This document shows, one piece after another, positions 1-8,740 of a DNA stretch of 17,356 nucleotides; within the stretch, counting starts at the first letter, position 1, and the number at the start of each line of letters is the position of its first letter. A program made the position numbers and the translations under genes. The stretch is from Anaerobacillus sp. Lineage in GTDB: Bacteria; Bacillota; Bacilli; Bacillales; Anaerobacillaceae. The stretch is taken from positions 1-17,356 of the forward strand of contig SKSA01000007.1 in NCBI GenBank assembly GCA_007118195.1. The letters are read 5' to 3'. Under the pieces are notes generated by a model, which did not search any database, was not told the DNA's origin, and was given only the letters and a program-made list of their open reading frames with translations.

Positions 1-20
1 CGCTTGCGCCTTTCTAATGA
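1..20. repeat. tail of a Bacillaceae-type structured intergenic repeat
   Basis: The first bases, CGCTTGCGCCTTTCTAAT, resemble the 3' end of the complete GC-rich repeat at 8741-8868, which ends TTGCGCTCTTCTTATT. They also match my recollection of how this repeat family ends in other Bacillaceae. If so, the gene upstream of trmR (mltG in Bacillus subtilis) lies outside the window and only the repeat tail is seen here. The match is short, so this is tentative. Confidence 0.35.
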
Positions 21-48
21 GAGTGTGATAATTCGCATTCTCTTTCTC
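19..48 (+). terminator. terminator-like hairpin upstream of trmR
   Basis: GAGAGTGTG (19-27) pairs with CGCATTCTC (34-42) around a 6-nt ATAATT loop. This gives nine pairs, two of them G-U, followed by the T-rich run TTTCTCTTT. It would end transcription from an upstream gene or repeat and separate it from the trmR operon. The T run is interrupted, so termination may be weak. Confidence 0.4.
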
Positions 49-117
49 TTTATGTTAAAATAAATCGTTCATTTTAGTGGACACTTTAATTGAATAAAGA
101 CTAAGGAGGCTTTTGTA

Positions 118-756
118 ATGGTCTCAGATCAAGTAAATACGTATTTAAGTGCATTAATTAGACAGAGAAACCCGTTGCTTACAGAGATGGAACAATATGC
201 AGAAGAAAACGAAGTACCTATTATGGACGTTGTTAGTGTGGAAGCGATGTTGCAAATTTTGACTTTGGCAAATACTAAGAACGTACTAGAAATTGGAACG
301 GCGATTGGTTATTCTGCAATGCGAATCACTGAAAAGCTGCCGAACTGTAAAGTTGTTTCTATTGAGCGTAACTTTGAGCGCCATGAAAAGGCGAAAGAGT
401 ATATTCGTAGGGGACAACTTGAAAGTCGTATTACGCTTATTTTTGGTGATGCGCTTGACGATGCTTCTGACATAAGTGAATATGGTCCTTTTGATGCTTT
501 ATTCATTGATGCAGCTAAAGGTCAATATAAACGTTTTTTTGAATTATATAGTCCACTTGTTAAAAAAGGTGGACTTGTAATAAGCGATAATGTCTTATAT
601 AAAGGTATCGTCGCAAATGAAGGGAAAGTAGCCAAAGGGATAAGAACAATGGTCGTAAATTTACGTTCATATAATGAGATGCTCATGTCAAATGAGGAAT
701 TTGAAACAACATTTTATCCGATCGGTGATGGGATGGCAATAAGTAAGAAAAAATAG
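118..756 (+). CDS. trmR: tRNA 5-hydroxyuridine O-methyltransferase TrmR (YrrM)
   Basis: Cytoplasmic class I SAM-dependent O-methyltransferase of the caffeoyl-CoA/catechol O-methyltransferase family, 212 residues, the usual length. The SAM motif I EIGTAIGYSA is at residues 58-67, the acidic end of strand 2 at E83, and D111 follows. The family metal and catalytic region is FIDAAKGQY (129-137) with the second metal ligands D157-N158. In Bacillus subtilis this protein methylates ho5U34 of tRNA to mo5U34, and the identification here rests on the following trhP1-trhP2 genes as well as the fold. The start follows AAGGAGG (103-109) at 8 nt. It is the first gene of a tightly packed operon, with 13 nt to trhP1. 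A general O-methyltransferase role cannot be excluded from sequence alone. Confidence 0.88.
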   Translation: MVSDQVNTYLSALIRQRNPLLTEMEQYAEENEVPIMDVVSVEAMLQILTLANTKNVLEIGTAIGYSAMRITEKLPNCKVVSIERNFERHEKAKEYIRRGQLESRITLIFGDALDDASDISEYGPFDALFIDAAKGQYKRFFELYSPLVKKGGLVISDNVLYKGIVANEGKVAKGIRTMVVNLRSYNEMLMSNEEFETTFYPIGDGMAISKKK

Positions 757-769
757 GTGGTGAACTGAG

Positions 770-1699
770 ATGAAAAAACCTGAACTCCTTGTAACACCGA
801 AAAAGGTGGAGGATATTAGTCGATTAATTAAGGCGGGTGCGACAGCTATATTAATTGGTGAAGAAAAATACGGCTTACGATTAGCAGGAGAGTTTAATCG
901 AGATGACATAAAAGAGGCGGTTAAAATTGCCCATGATTTTGGGGCAAAAGTTTACGTAGCGATGAATGCTCTTTTTCATAATGATAAATTAGAACTTTTG
1001 CCTGATTACATCAGCTTTTTATCTGAATCAAACGTTGATGCCATTGTATTTGGTGATCCGGCAGTATTGATGGTTGCTCGTGAGGTAGCTCCTGAAATGA
1101 AACTTCATTGGAATACAGAAACAACGGCTACAAATTACTTTACAGCTAATTATTGGAAGGAAAAAGGGGCAAAGCGGGCTGTAATGGCTCGTGAAATAAA
1201 TATGGATTCGATTGTTGAAACAAAAGAAAATGCTGATGGTGAAATTGAAGTTCAAGTTCATGGAATGACTTGTATGTTCCAATCAAAACGAACTCTCATT
1301 GGTAATTATATGGAGTTTCAAGGAAAGGATTTAAAGGTAGAAGGGCGTAGTAAAGATCGTACTCTCTTTTTACATGATCCAGAACGAGATGCTAAATACC
1401 CTATATTTGAAGATGAAAATGGTACTCATATTATGAGTCCTAATGATATTTGTATTATTGATGAATTAGAGGATATGTTAGATGCGGGTGTAGATAGCTT
1501 TAAAATAGACGGAGTTTTAAAGAGTGTAGAATATATTGAAAAAGTAACAGCTCTTTATAAAGATGCGATAGATTTGTATTTAGAAGACCCTGATGCATAC
1601 CAGGATAAAAAGTATTATTACATTCAAGAAATTGAAAAAATTCAACCAATGAATCGAAAATTAGATACTGGCTTTTTCTTTAAAGAAACGGTTTATTAA
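770..1699 (+). CDS. trhP1: tRNA hydroxylation protein TrhP1 (YrrN), U32 family
   Basis: U32 'collagenase-like peptidase' family protein, 309 residues, with a TIM-barrel-like N-terminal part (KPELLVTP, residues 3-10) and the family-typical GVDSFKIDG near residues 240-248. In Bacillus subtilis TrhP1 acts with TrhP2 to hydroxylate U34 of tRNA, in a route that needs prephenate. The family's cysteine cluster is almost gone: after HG (164-165) only C168 remains, and the positions of the other ligands are non-cysteine (KRTLIGN follows). This copy is therefore unlikely to hold a 4Fe-4S cluster alone, consistent with being the non-cluster partner of TrhP2. AGGTGGTG (755-762), overlapping the trmR stop, supplies the ribosome binding site. 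The gene is 12 nt from trhP2. Confidence 0.87.
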   Translation: MKKPELLVTPKKVEDISRLIKAGATAILIGEEKYGLRLAGEFNRDDIKEAVKIAHDFGAKVYVAMNALFHNDKLELLPDYISFLSESNVDAIVFGDPAVLMVAREVAPEMKLHWNTETTATNYFTANYWKEKGAKRAVMAREINMDSIVETKENADGEIEVQVHGMTCMFQSKRTLIGNYMEFQGKDLKVEGRSKDRTLFLHDPERDAKYPIFEDENGTHIMSPNDICIIDELEDMLDAGVDSFKIDGVLKSVEYIEKVTALYKDAIDLYLEDPDAYQDKKYYYIQEIEKIQPMNRKLDTGFFFKETVY

Positions 1700-1711
1700 G
1701 GAGGTGTTTAA

Positions 1712-2986
1712 ATGCAACAAATTTCATCGTTAACCCCCGATGGGAAACGTGTAATCATAAAAAAACCTGAACTACTTGCACCAGCTGGAAGTTTAGAAAA
1801 GTTAAAAATAGCGGTTCATTACGGCGCTGATGCTGTATTTATCGGTGGACGAGAGTTCGGGCTTCGTTCAAATGCTGATAATTTCTCAATTGAGGAAATG
1901 CGTGAAGGCGTTGAATTTGCAAATAAATATGGTGCGAAAATTTATGTGACGACTAACATTTTTGCACATAATGAAAATATGGACGGCTTAGAAGAATACT
2001 TGAAGGACCTTCAAGAAGTAGGAGTTACAGGAATTATTGTTGCTGATCCGTTAATTATTGAAGCCTGTAAGCGCGTAGCACCAAATGTTGAAGTACATTT
2101 AAGCACTCAGCAATCGTTAACGAATTGGCAGGCAATAAAGTTTTGGAAAGAAGAAGGGTTACACCGGGTCGTTTTAGCACGTGAAGTCGGCCTTGAAGAA
2201 ATGTTAGAAATGAAGAAACATGTTGATATCGAAATTGAAACATTTATCCACGGTGCGATGTGTATTTCGTATTCAGGGCGTTGTGTATTAAGTAACCATA
2301 TGACAGCTCGTGATTCAAATAGAGGAGGCTGCTGTCAATCTTGTCGTTGGGACTATCACTTATATGAAGAGGAACACCAAGAAGGTGGAGGACAAGAAAA
2401 TGCTTTATATGAAGAAGCCGATGCTCCTTTTACTATGAGTCCTAAAGACTTGAATTTAATAGAAGGAATTCCGCAATTAATTGACGCCGGTATCGACAGC
2501 TTAAAGGTTGAAGGAAGAATGAAGTCGATTCATTATGTAGCAACGGTAACATCAGTTTACCGTAAAGTTATCGATGCCTATTGTGCTGACCCAGATCATT
2601 TTAAAATTGATCCAAAATGGGTAGAAGAATTAGATAAGTGTGCAAACCGAGATACAGCAGCTGCATTTTTTGAGCAAATTCCTACGTATAAAGAGCAGAT
2701 GTTTGGTAACCATGGAAAGAAAACGACTTTTGACTTTGCAGGGCTCGTTCTTGATTATGACCCGGATACAAAGATCGTAACACTTCAACAGCGAAATCAT
2801 TTTAAGCCTGGAGAAGAGGTTGAATTCTTTGGTCCAGAAATAGAAAACTTTACTCAACAGATCGAAAAAATTTGGGATGAAGATGGTGAAGAGTTAGATG
2901 CAGCAAGACATCCACTTCAAATTGTAAAGTTTAAAGTAGACAAGCCGCTTTATCCTAATAATATGATGCGTAAAGGAGTACTATAA
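1712..2986 (+). CDS. trhP2: tRNA hydroxylation protein TrhP2 (YrrO), U32 family with Fe-S cysteines
   Basis: U32 family protein of 424 residues. The N-terminal barrel begins with [14 protein letters not shown] (18-31). The family signature is intact: HGAMC with C184, GRC with C191, and GGCCQSC giving C207 and C211 plus an extra C208. In studied U32 enzymes such as RlhA and TrhP these cysteines hold an iron-sulfur cluster. [13 protein letters not shown] (260-272) is also typical. The C-terminal ~80 residues form the extra domain of the long U32 subgroup, which TrhP1 lacks. With TrhP1 it should convert U34 of tRNA to ho5U34, the substrate of TrmR encoded two genes upstream. AAGGAGGTG (1698-1706) precedes the ATG by 5 nt. 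The stop TAA shares its last base with the udk start codon, which suggests translational coupling. Confidence 0.9.
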   Translation: MQQISSLTPDGKRVIIKKPELLAPAGSLEKLKIAVHYGADAVFIGGREFGLRSNADNFSIEEMREGVEFANKYGAKIYVTTNIFAHNENMDGLEEYLKDLQEVGVTGIIVADPLIIEACKRVAPNVEVHLSTQQSLTNWQAIKFWKEEGLHRVVLAREVGLEEMLEMKKHVDIEIETFIHGAMCISYSGRCVLSNHMTARDSNRGGCCQSCRWDYHLYEEEHQEGGGQENALYEEADAPFTMSPKDLNLIEGIPQLIDAGIDSLKVEGRMKSIHYVATVTSVYRKVIDAYCADPDHFKIDPKWVEELDKCANRDTAAAFFEQIPTYKEQMFGNHGKKTTFDFAGLVLDYDPDTKIVTLQQRNHFKPGEEVEFFGPEIENFTQQIEKIWDEDGEELDAARHPLQIVKFKVDKPLYPNNMMRKGVL

Positions 2987-3621
2987 TGGTAAAAAAGCCA
3001 ATTGTCATTGGGGTTGCCGGGGGAACAGGCTCAGGAAAAACAACAGTGGCAAGAGAAATTTATCGGAAGTTTAAAGATAAATCGATATTAATGATTGAGC
3101 AAGATGCATATTATAAAGATCAAAGTCATAAAACAATGGAAGAGAGAATAAAAACGAACTACGATCACCCATTGGCTTTTGATAATGACTTATTATTAGA
3201 ACATGTACAAAAATTATTAGCTTATGAAAAGGTTGAAAAACCTGTGTATGATTATGCTAATCATACGAGATCAAAAGAAGTTATTAACGTTGAACCGAAA
3301 GAAGTTGTTATTCTAGAGGGGATTTTAATTTTAGAAGATGAGCGTCTCCGTGATTTAATGGATATTAAACTTTTTGTTGATACTGACGCTGATGTTCGCA
3401 TTATTCGTAGACTTCTACGCGATATCGAAGAACGTGGCAGATCGTTGGACTCGGTGATTGATCAATATACATCTATTGTACGTCCGATGCATCTTCAATT
3501 TGTAGAACCGACAAAACGTTATGCAGATGTAATTATTCCAGAAGGCGGACAGAATCGTGTCGCAATTGATCTAATGGTGACTAAAATTAGAACAATCCTT
3601 GAAGAAAAAGTAATTTTGTAA
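2986..3621 (+). CDS. udk: uridine kinase
   Basis: Cytoplasmic pyrimidine salvage enzyme phosphorylating uridine and cytidine to UMP and CMP, 211 residues, the usual size. The P-loop GGTGSGKTT is at 12-20. Next come the catalytic/base-region aspartate D40 in [17 protein letters not shown] (58-66), the nucleoside-binding YDYANHTR (88-95), the Walker B-like VVILEGIL (107-114), and the lid with [13 protein letters not shown] (141-153). It is preceded by AAAGGAG (2972-2978) and overlaps trhP2 by one base (TAATG), so it is the last gene of the trmR operon. The same trmR-trhP1-trhP2-udk order occurs in Bacillus subtilis. Confidence 0.96.
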   Translation: MVKKPIVIGVAGGTGSGKTTVAREIYRKFKDKSILMIEQDAYYKDQSHKTMEERIKTNYDHPLAFDNDLLLEHVQKLLAYEKVEKPVYDYANHTRSKEVINVEPKEVVILEGILILEDERLRDLMDIKLFVDTDADVRIIRRLLRDIEERGRSLDSVIDQYTSIVRPMHLQFVEPTKRYADVIIPEGGQNRVAIDLMVTKIRTILEEKVIL

Positions 3622-3684
3622 TAGCATAGGTAAGTGGGGTTTTATATCTTTCTTATTAGCGGCTATTTTTTCATAAGGTGTAAG

Positions 3685-3733
3685 GAAAAGCTTGTGCATT
3701 TATCAAAAATGGTATTTGCTAAGCTTTTCTGTA
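3685..3733 (+). terminator. possible terminator hairpin after udk
   Basis: GAAAAGCTT (3685-3693) pairs perfectly with AAGCTTTTC (3721-3729) around a 27-nt loop. The 3' arm contains the T run and is followed by TGTA. It could end the trmR-udk transcript, but the large loop and short T tract make this uncertain. I see no gene in 3622-3917; this hairpin and the one at 3773 are its only clear structures. Confidence 0.35.
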
Positions 3734-3772
3734 TACATAAGAGGTTGGGATGTTTTGTCACATTTTGAATAG

Positions 3773-3801
3773 TATGGTTTTTCGTCGGACGAGTAACCAT
3801 A
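3773..3801. other. compact hairpin in the udk-greA gap
   Basis: TATGGTT (3773-3779) pairs with AACCATA (3795-3801). Inside, TCGT (3781-3784) pairs with ACGA (3789-3792) around a CGG loop, with one mismatch and one wobble between the two stems. It is not followed by a T run, so it is not an obvious terminator. It lies about 115 nt before greA and may belong to the greA leader or be an intergenic-repeat remnant. Confidence 0.4.
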
Positions 3802-3917
3802 GGAGAACAATCTTTTTAGAAAACGTTAAAGTAGTAAAATGTAACCCTTACCAAAGAAATATTGAACTTTACGAATAGTAATGAAAAATGTTGATATTTA
3901 AGGAGTGAACGAACAAG

Positions 3918-4394
3918 ATGACTGAAGACAAAAAGTTTTATATGACGTTAGAAGGAAAAGCAAAATTAGAACAAGAGTTGGAATTTTTAAAAAGTGAGAA
4001 AAGAAAAGAAGTAGTTGAGCGAATTAAAATTGCACGCTCGTTCGGTGATTTATCTGAGAACTCTGAGTACGATTCTGCAAAAGAAGAACAAGCCTTTGTT
4101 GAAGGGCGAATTGTCACATTAGAAAAAATGATTCGTAACGCAGTGATTATTGAAGAAGATGACTCGAATTCTTCTGTAGTTTCATTAGGGAAATCTGTTA
4201 AATTTAAAGAATTACCAGATGGCGATGAAGAATCTTATACAATTGTTGGTAGCGCTGAAAGCGATCCGTTTGAAGGTAAAATCTCTAATGACTCTCCAAT
4301 GGCTAAAAGTTTATTAGGAAAAGCTGTTGGTGATACTGTTAACGTTCAAACACCAGGCGGCGATATGAAAGTGGAAATTTTAGAAATCAAATAA
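3918..4394 (+). CDS. greA: transcription elongation factor GreA
   Basis: 158 residues, the standard GreA length. The N-terminal antiparallel coiled coil spans about residues 10-78. Its acidic tip [17 protein letters not shown] (42-58) carries D44 and E47, the residues that stimulate cleavage of backtracked RNA in the polymerase secondary channel. The C-terminal FKBP-like domain contains [19 protein letters not shown] (123-141). AAGGAGTG (3900-3907) precedes the ATG by 10 nt. A 296-nt gap from udk and a strong terminator right after it suggest an independently transcribed gene, although it sits at the same place beside udk as in Bacillus subtilis. Confidence 0.97.
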   Translation: MTEDKKFYMTLEGKAKLEQELEFLKSEKRKEVVERIKIARSFGDLSENSEYDSAKEEQAFVEGRIVTLEKMIRNAVIIEEDDSNSSVVSLGKSVKFKELPDGDEESYTIVGSAESDPFEGKISNDSPMAKSLLGKAVGDTVNVQTPGGDMKVEILEIK

Positions 4395-4420
4395 GGGACT
4401 TATAAATAGTATTAATAATT

Positions 4421-4468
4421 AAGGTGTCTAACTTTCCTGAATGAAGAGGATGGTTGGACACCTTTTTT
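4421..4468 (+). terminator. rho-independent terminator of greA
   Basis: AAGGTGTCTAAC (4421-4432) pairs with GTTGGACACCTT (4453-4464) with one T-G wobble. A small inner stem TCCT/AGGA is also present, and a run of six T (4463-4468) ends the structure. This is a strong canonical terminator that separates greA from the penicillin-binding protein gene. Confidence 0.9.
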
Positions 4469-4594
4469 ACGGAAACTTTAGTAAGTCGGTCGGCATTTTT
4501 ACATGCATGCTGGTGACGCTGTGTCATCATGGAAGTATGGTATGAATAAAAGCACCACTTAAATGTCAACAATGAATAATTAGAGGTGGTTGCT

Positions 4595-6379
4595 ATGCTT
4601 GTACATAAACGGATTATTCAAGTGTTAGTAATATTTATGGTGTTATTGATTATTCTTGTTTTTCGTCTAGCATATGTTCAATTAATTGCTACAACCCATT
4701 TTTCAAAGCATGATATTGACTTAGTCGAGGCAAGTATTAAGCAAAGAACACAATCATTTATCCTACATTCAGGAAGAGGATATTTCTCTGATCGTAATGA
4801 GGAACCGTTGCATGTAGATTATTATCCTAGTTTAATCTTATTTCCGTTTTTGAAAGAGCAGGATTGGCCGGTCCGAAAAGTTGCAAATATTTTAGGTGTT
4901 AAGGAAGAAGAGCTATTAAATACGATACATACGGCAAAGGGACCAATTGTTTTTAGTGTTAATGGACAACGACGCAAGCTAAATGACGTAGAGATGAAAA
5001 AAATAAATCAGTTAAAAATTCCTGGAGTTTTTGCGCATTATGTGCAAGAACGGACAGAAAATATCGCACCTCACTTAATTGGTGTAACCGGTGAAAATGC
5101 AACTGAAGTTAAGCGGAGATACGGTGAGCAAGTGAGCAACGGAACTATTTCAATTCACTCAGAGGTTGGTGTTTCAGGAATGCAACGATCTTTTGATCCT
5201 TTTTTAATCTCACAGGGTAACGCTGAATTGGTTTATTTTGTGGATAATTTAAAGCAGCCTCTTTTTGGTTTCGATGTGAAGTATACGGCCCCAGCAAACC
5301 CGTACCACCCGACAGAAGTAGTGACAACGATAGATAAGGAAATTCAATTATATGTAACAAAGGCGTTAAGAGAGGTAGGGATCACAAATGGCGGTGCCGT
5401 AATTTTAGATCCAAAAACAAACGATTTAATTTCCTTAGTTAGTTTACCAACCTTTAATGTTAAGAATCCTTTTGATATGGGAGCAAAAAATCATATCGTT
5501 ACTACCTATACTCCTGGTTCCATCTTTAAAATTGTCGTTGCTGCCGCAGCGATCGACTACAATTTAACGAATAAATATGATCTCTATGATTGTAATAAGA
5601 ACTTATATGGTGATGGGGCTGAGCCTCGTCAATTAGGAAAGGTAACGTTTCATGAAAGCTTTGCGCTAAGCTGTAACTATACGTTTAGCTACCTAGCTAA
5701 TGAACTTTTAAAAATAGATAAACAAATTTTGGATAAATATGGTGAAAAATTAGGATTAGTTGATCAGGTAGGATGGAACAGTGATGTATATCGACTTGAA
5801 GAGGTATCTCATTTTCCAGAAGAAGAACGAGGAATGATTACAGTCGATGATCAAGATATTGGTGATTATTACGCAATTGCTCAAACGGCCATTGGCCAAA
5901 AAAATGTTCGAGTTTCTCCACTTGCGGTAGCGAATATGTTAGCAACGATCGCAAGGGGGGGCGAAAAAAAACAAGTTAGAGGGGCTTCAAAAATTAAATA
6001 TGAAAATGGTATTACGGTAGTTGATTTTCCACCACAGTTAGGGGCTAACTCTGAGCGCATCTCTGCGTATACTGCAATGAGACTTCAACAATTGTTAAGG
6101 TCAGTCGTGAAAATGGAAAAAGGGACAGCGCACGACATGTTACATAGTGCTCCATATACTATAGCTGGAAAAACTGGCACAGCTGAAAAAGGCATTAATA
6201 AAAAAGAAATGAGTCATTGGTTCGCTGGGTATTTCCCTGCAGACGACCCAAGGTATGTAATGGTTATTATTGATTTAGACCATCATAGTGGGGATGTAAA
6301 AACGTTAAAGGCCTACAGAAAAATTGTCGAATTTTTATTTGGATATGATGAAAAAATTGATAGGGCTGTTAAGCATTAA
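4595..6379 (+). CDS. pbpI: class B penicillin-binding protein, PbpI/YrrR-like
   Basis: Membrane-anchored peptidoglycan transpeptidase of 594 residues. One N-terminal membrane segment (about 7-30) precedes the non-catalytic domain. The transpeptidase domain follows, with PGSIFK giving the active S309 and K312, SCN at 359-361, and KTGTAEKG with K526-T-G. I chose the ATG at 4595 over an in-frame GTG at 4586 because that GTG lies inside the ribosome binding site AGAGGTGG (4582-4589). Its place after greA matches Bacillus subtilis pbpI (PBP4b), a mother-cell, SigE-dependent protein of sporulation. I could not identify a convincing SigE promoter in 4470-4594, so that regulation is only inferred. 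Substrate and timing could differ. Confidence 0.88.
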   Translation: MLVHKRIIQVLVIFMVLLIILVFRLAYVQLIATTHFSKHDIDLVEASIKQRTQSFILHSGRGYFSDRNEEPLHVDYYPSLILFPFLKEQDWPVRKVANILGVKEEELLNTIHTAKGPIVFSVNGQRRKLNDVEMKKINQLKIPGVFAHYVQERTENIAPHLIGVTGENATEVKRRYGEQVSNGTISIHSEVGVSGMQRSFDPFLISQGNAELVYFVDNLKQPLFGFDVKYTAPANPYHPTEVVTTIDKEIQLYVTKALREVGITNGGAVILDPKTNDLISLVSLPTFNVKNPFDMGAKNHIVTTYTPGSIFKIVVAAAAIDYNLTNKYDLYDCNKNLYGDGAEPRQLGKVTFHESFALSCNYTFSYLANELLKIDKQILDKYGEKLGLVDQVGWNSDVYRLEEVSHFPEEERGMITVDDQDIGDYYAIAQTAIGQKNVRVSPLAVANMLATIARGGEKKQVRGASKIKYENGITVVDFPPQLGANSERISAYTAMRLQQLLRSVVKMEKGTAHDMLHSAPYTIAGKTGTAEKGINKKEMSHWFAGYFPADDPRYVMVIIDLDHHSGDVKTLKAYRKIVEFLFGYDEKIDRAVKH

Positions 6380-6420
6380 GCAACTACAACGGTTCAAACG
6401 GACATAGGTTTCGTTATCGA

Positions 6421-6439
6421 GTTACAACAAGTTTGTAAC
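6421..6439. promoter_or_regulatory. inverted repeat between pbpI and yrrS
   Basis: GTTACAA (6421-6427) and TTGTAAC (6433-6439) form a perfect 7-bp inverted repeat with a 5-nt spacer. It lies 41 nt after the pbpI stop and just upstream of a candidate promoter. There is no T run directly after it, so it may be an operator for the yrrS-mtaD promoter rather than a terminator. Confidence 0.35.
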
Positions 6440-6454
6440 ATTTCCTCGTTTGTC

Positions 6455-6483
6455 TCGAAAAAGTTGTCCTATTTGATTATAAT
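6455..6483 (+). promoter_or_regulatory. candidate SigA promoter for yrrS-mtaD
   Basis: A perfect -10 box TATAAT (6478-6483) has a weak -35 TCGAAA (6455-6460) at 17 nt. Transcription would start near 6490, about 37 nt before yrrS, and read into mtaD. The weak -35 keeps the call tentative. Confidence 0.4.
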
Positions 6484-6526
6484 AGTATCTAGTATAGATA
6501 TTTTTAGAATCTAGGAGGGGATTTAA

Positions 6527-7228
6527 ATGAGAGGAGATCAGTATGACGGTACTGGACTAAGGAGTCAAAAAAGGAAACGTAAAACTGCGGATAAAATCTT
6601 AAATATTTCAATAGGAATAGTCGTTTTACTTATTCTACTAGTAGGAGGACAATTTTTATTAGGCGGAAAATCTTCTGAGCCTGTAGCAAGTGATAAATTA
6701 GAAGATAATGAAGAAATTAGCTCAGAAGCTGTGGAAGAAATCGAAGACCCTGCTCAATTTAATACAGAGGATCCAGCAGAAGCAGATGGGCAAGAAAAAG
6801 AAACAGCCACTGAGGGTACCGAAGAAGAAACAAGTAACGAGAGTTCTAGCGAAGTTGTTACAGAAGAAGCGAATACTAATAATACTCCTTCTCAAACAGG
6901 ACAATGGGAACCGATCGGCACAGTACAAGAAGAGCCGTTTGCAGCTGTTTATGAGAGAGATCATGTTAACTGGGAAGAAATGACACGAGCATTTCAATAT
7001 GCCACTGGTTTAGGGGAAGAAATGACGTTGTGGCGTGTTAGGAATGGCGGTGACCATTTAAGTGCAGTAGGGTATGTTGCCAATTACGAAAACCGGACGA
7101 CACCTTACGAAGTGAGAATAGAATGGGTGACAAACCAAGGGTGGATGCCTGTCAGCGTTGTGAAACTTGAAGAGAACCCTTATTTAGATCGATATACTTC
7201 TACTAGTGATGAGGATAACGATGAATAA
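6527..7228 (+). CDS. yrrS: YrrS-like anchored extracellular protein (DUF1510)
   Basis: 233 residues. A short basic cytoplasmic N-terminus (KRKRK near 15-19) is followed by one membrane segment (about 24-46). Then comes a long Glu/Ser/Thr-rich, probably disordered linker (about 50-125) and a compact C-terminal domain (about 126-225) with several tryptophans (W127, W149, W169, W200, W206), matching the DUF1510 domain of YrrS. The C-terminal part should lie outside the membrane. Its function is unknown; Bacillus subtilis yrrS lies next to pbpI and the two are thought to be co-expressed in sporulation. CTAGGAGGGG (6511-6520) is a strong ribosome binding site. mtaD follows after 27 nt, so the two are probably co-transcribed. 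Confidence 0.82.
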   Translation: MRGDQYDGTGLRSQKRKRKTADKILNISIGIVVLLILLVGGQFLLGGKSSEPVASDKLEDNEEISSEAVEEIEDPAQFNTEDPAEADGQEKETATEGTEEETSNESSSEVVTEEANTNNTPSQTGQWEPIGTVQEEPFAAVYERDHVNWEEMTRAFQYATGLGEEMTLWRVRNGGDHLSAVGYVANYENRTTPYEVRIEWVTNQGWMPVSVVKLEENPYLDRYTSTSDEDNDE

Positions 7229-7255
7229 GGATGATTTATAAGGAGAGAAAAAGTT

Positions 7256-8554
7256 ATGAAGACAGTCATTAAAAATGCAAAACTGATTACGATGGACAAA
7301 GATCACCGAATTATTGAAAGCGGCGCAATCACTTTTGAAAATGGAAAAATTACTTTCGTAGGTGAAAATATAGAAGACACTACAAAATATGATGAGGTTT
7401 ATGATGCGAAAGGGAATTATGTTTTACCAGGTCTAGTAAATACTCATGGGCATATTGCGATGTCACTACTTCGAGGTTATGCTGACGATCTTCCGTTACA
7501 ACAGTGGCTAGAAACGAAAATGTGGCCTCTTGAAGGGCAATATACGAAAGAGCATACGAAATGGGGCTCTTACTTATCGATCATAGAGATGTTAAAAACA
7601 GGAACGACGACGTTTGTAGATATGTACGACAATATGGATGTCGTTGCAAGTGCTGTTGACGAGTCAGGGATACGAGCAAAGCTTTGTCGTGGGATGATTG
7701 GTCTATGTTCAGAAGAAGTACAAAAGCAAAAAATTGATGAGGCTACAGCATTTGTTAAAGATTGGGAAGGAAAAGCGGACGGCCGGATTACAACAATGAT
7801 GTCACCACATTCTCCTTACACTTGCCCACCTGCTTTTATTGAAAAAATAGTAGAGAAAGCAAAAATATTAAATGTTCCACTACATACTCATATGTCAGAA
7901 ACTTTATTTGAAGTAGAGTTGAATGTGAAGGAATATGGAGAGCGTCCTGTAAAGCATTTAGAAAAATTAGGGGTTTTCGATTGTCCGACATTAGTTGCAC
8001 ACGCCGTTCATGTAAATGAGGAGGAAATAGAAACTTTAGGAAAGTACGATGTAAGAGTTTCGCATAATATCATTAGTAACTTAAAGTTAGCAAGTGGTGT
8101 AGCTCCAGTTCCACAAATGCTTGATAAAGGAATTCTCGTTTCTTTAGGCACGGATAGCTCTGCTTCGAACAATAATCTTGATCTTTTTGAGGAATTAAAA
8201 CAAGTTGCACTTCTTCATAAAGGTGTACAAAACAATGCGACATTAATTCCTGCAAAAACGGCCTTACAAATGGCAACAATCGATGGAGCTAAGTCGCTTT
8301 GGATAGAAGAGCAAACAGGAAGTCTTGAAGTTGGAAAAGAAGCAGATATTATCGTCTTAAATACAAACCAAGTATTTTTCCAACCGAGTCATGACCCAAT
8401 CTCACACGTCGTTTATTCGGCAAGTGGAAGAGATGTAAAAGATGTTTTCGTTCAAGGAAAGCAAGTCGTAAAAAATGGAGACTGTACAACAGTCGATGAG
8501 GAAAAAGTAATCTTTGAAGCAAATCGCATGTTTCAGAAATTTACGCTAAATTAA
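7256..8554 (+). CDS. mtaD: 5'-methylthioadenosine/S-adenosylhomocysteine deaminase
   Basis: Cytoplasmic metal-dependent hydrolase of the amidohydrolase superfamily, 432 residues. It deaminates S-adenosylhomocysteine and methylthioadenosine to the inosyl forms. The metal site is visible as NTHGH with H64 and H66, HTHMSE with H212 and E215, and GTDSSAS with D300. The substrate-binding MWPLE (89-93) of this subgroup and a C-terminal amidohydrolase cap with VGKEADIIVL (359-368) are present. AAGGAGAG (7240-7247) precedes the ATG by 8 nt. It is co-directional with yrrS and converges on an adenosylhomocysteinase-family gene. That pairing suggests its physiological job is the first step of S-adenosylhomocysteine removal. 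A related 5'-deoxyadenosine deaminase activity (DadD-like) is also possible. Confidence 0.9.
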   Translation: MKTVIKNAKLITMDKDHRIIESGAITFENGKITFVGENIEDTTKYDEVYDAKGNYVLPGLVNTHGHIAMSLLRGYADDLPLQQWLETKMWPLEGQYTKEHTKWGSYLSIIEMLKTGTTTFVDMYDNMDVVASAVDESGIRAKLCRGMIGLCSEEVQKQKIDEATAFVKDWEGKADGRITTMMSPHSPYTCPPAFIEKIVEKAKILNVPLHTHMSETLFEVELNVKEYGERPVKHLEKLGVFDCPTLVAHAVHVNEEEIETLGKYDVRVSHNIISNLKLASGVAPVPQMLDKGILVSLGTDSSASNNNLDLFEELKQVALLHKGVQNNATLIPAKTALQMATIDGAKSLWIEEQTGSLEVGKEADIIVLNTNQVFFQPSHDPISHVVYSASGRDVKDVFVQGKQVVKNGDCTTVDEEKVIFEANRMFQKFTLN

Positions 8555-8652
8555 TTGTATGAAAGTTAGTTAGTGGCTAGTTGGTTAGGACCATCGGCTG
8601 ACTTTTCATGTTAGCTAGTGGTGGCAGGCATGCAGCCATGGGTGGTTTGAAT

Positions 8653-8700
8653 AAAAAAAGCGAGGGGTTGACCATAAAAAGGCAACTCCTCGCTTTTTTT
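8653..8700. terminator. bidirectional terminator between mtaD and ahcY
   Basis: AGCGAGGGGTTG (8659-8670) pairs with CAACTCCTCGCT (8683-8694) over 12 bp with one wobble. A run of A on the left and of T on the right gives a U tract on either strand. It can end both mtaD and the converging ahcY transcript. Confidence 0.9.
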
Positions 8701-8740
8701 AAAAGATAAGAAAGCATAAAAATTTTTGAACTTGGAAAAC

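Noticed and set aside
1..63. Open frame at the left edge as the end of an upstream protein gene
   Set aside because: The sequence is better explained by a repeat tail and a terminator hairpin, and the translated residues match no protein I recognise.
4586..4597. GTG at 4586 as the pbpI start
   Set aside because: The GTG is inside the AGAGGTGG ribosome binding site; the ATG at 4595 is the natural start.
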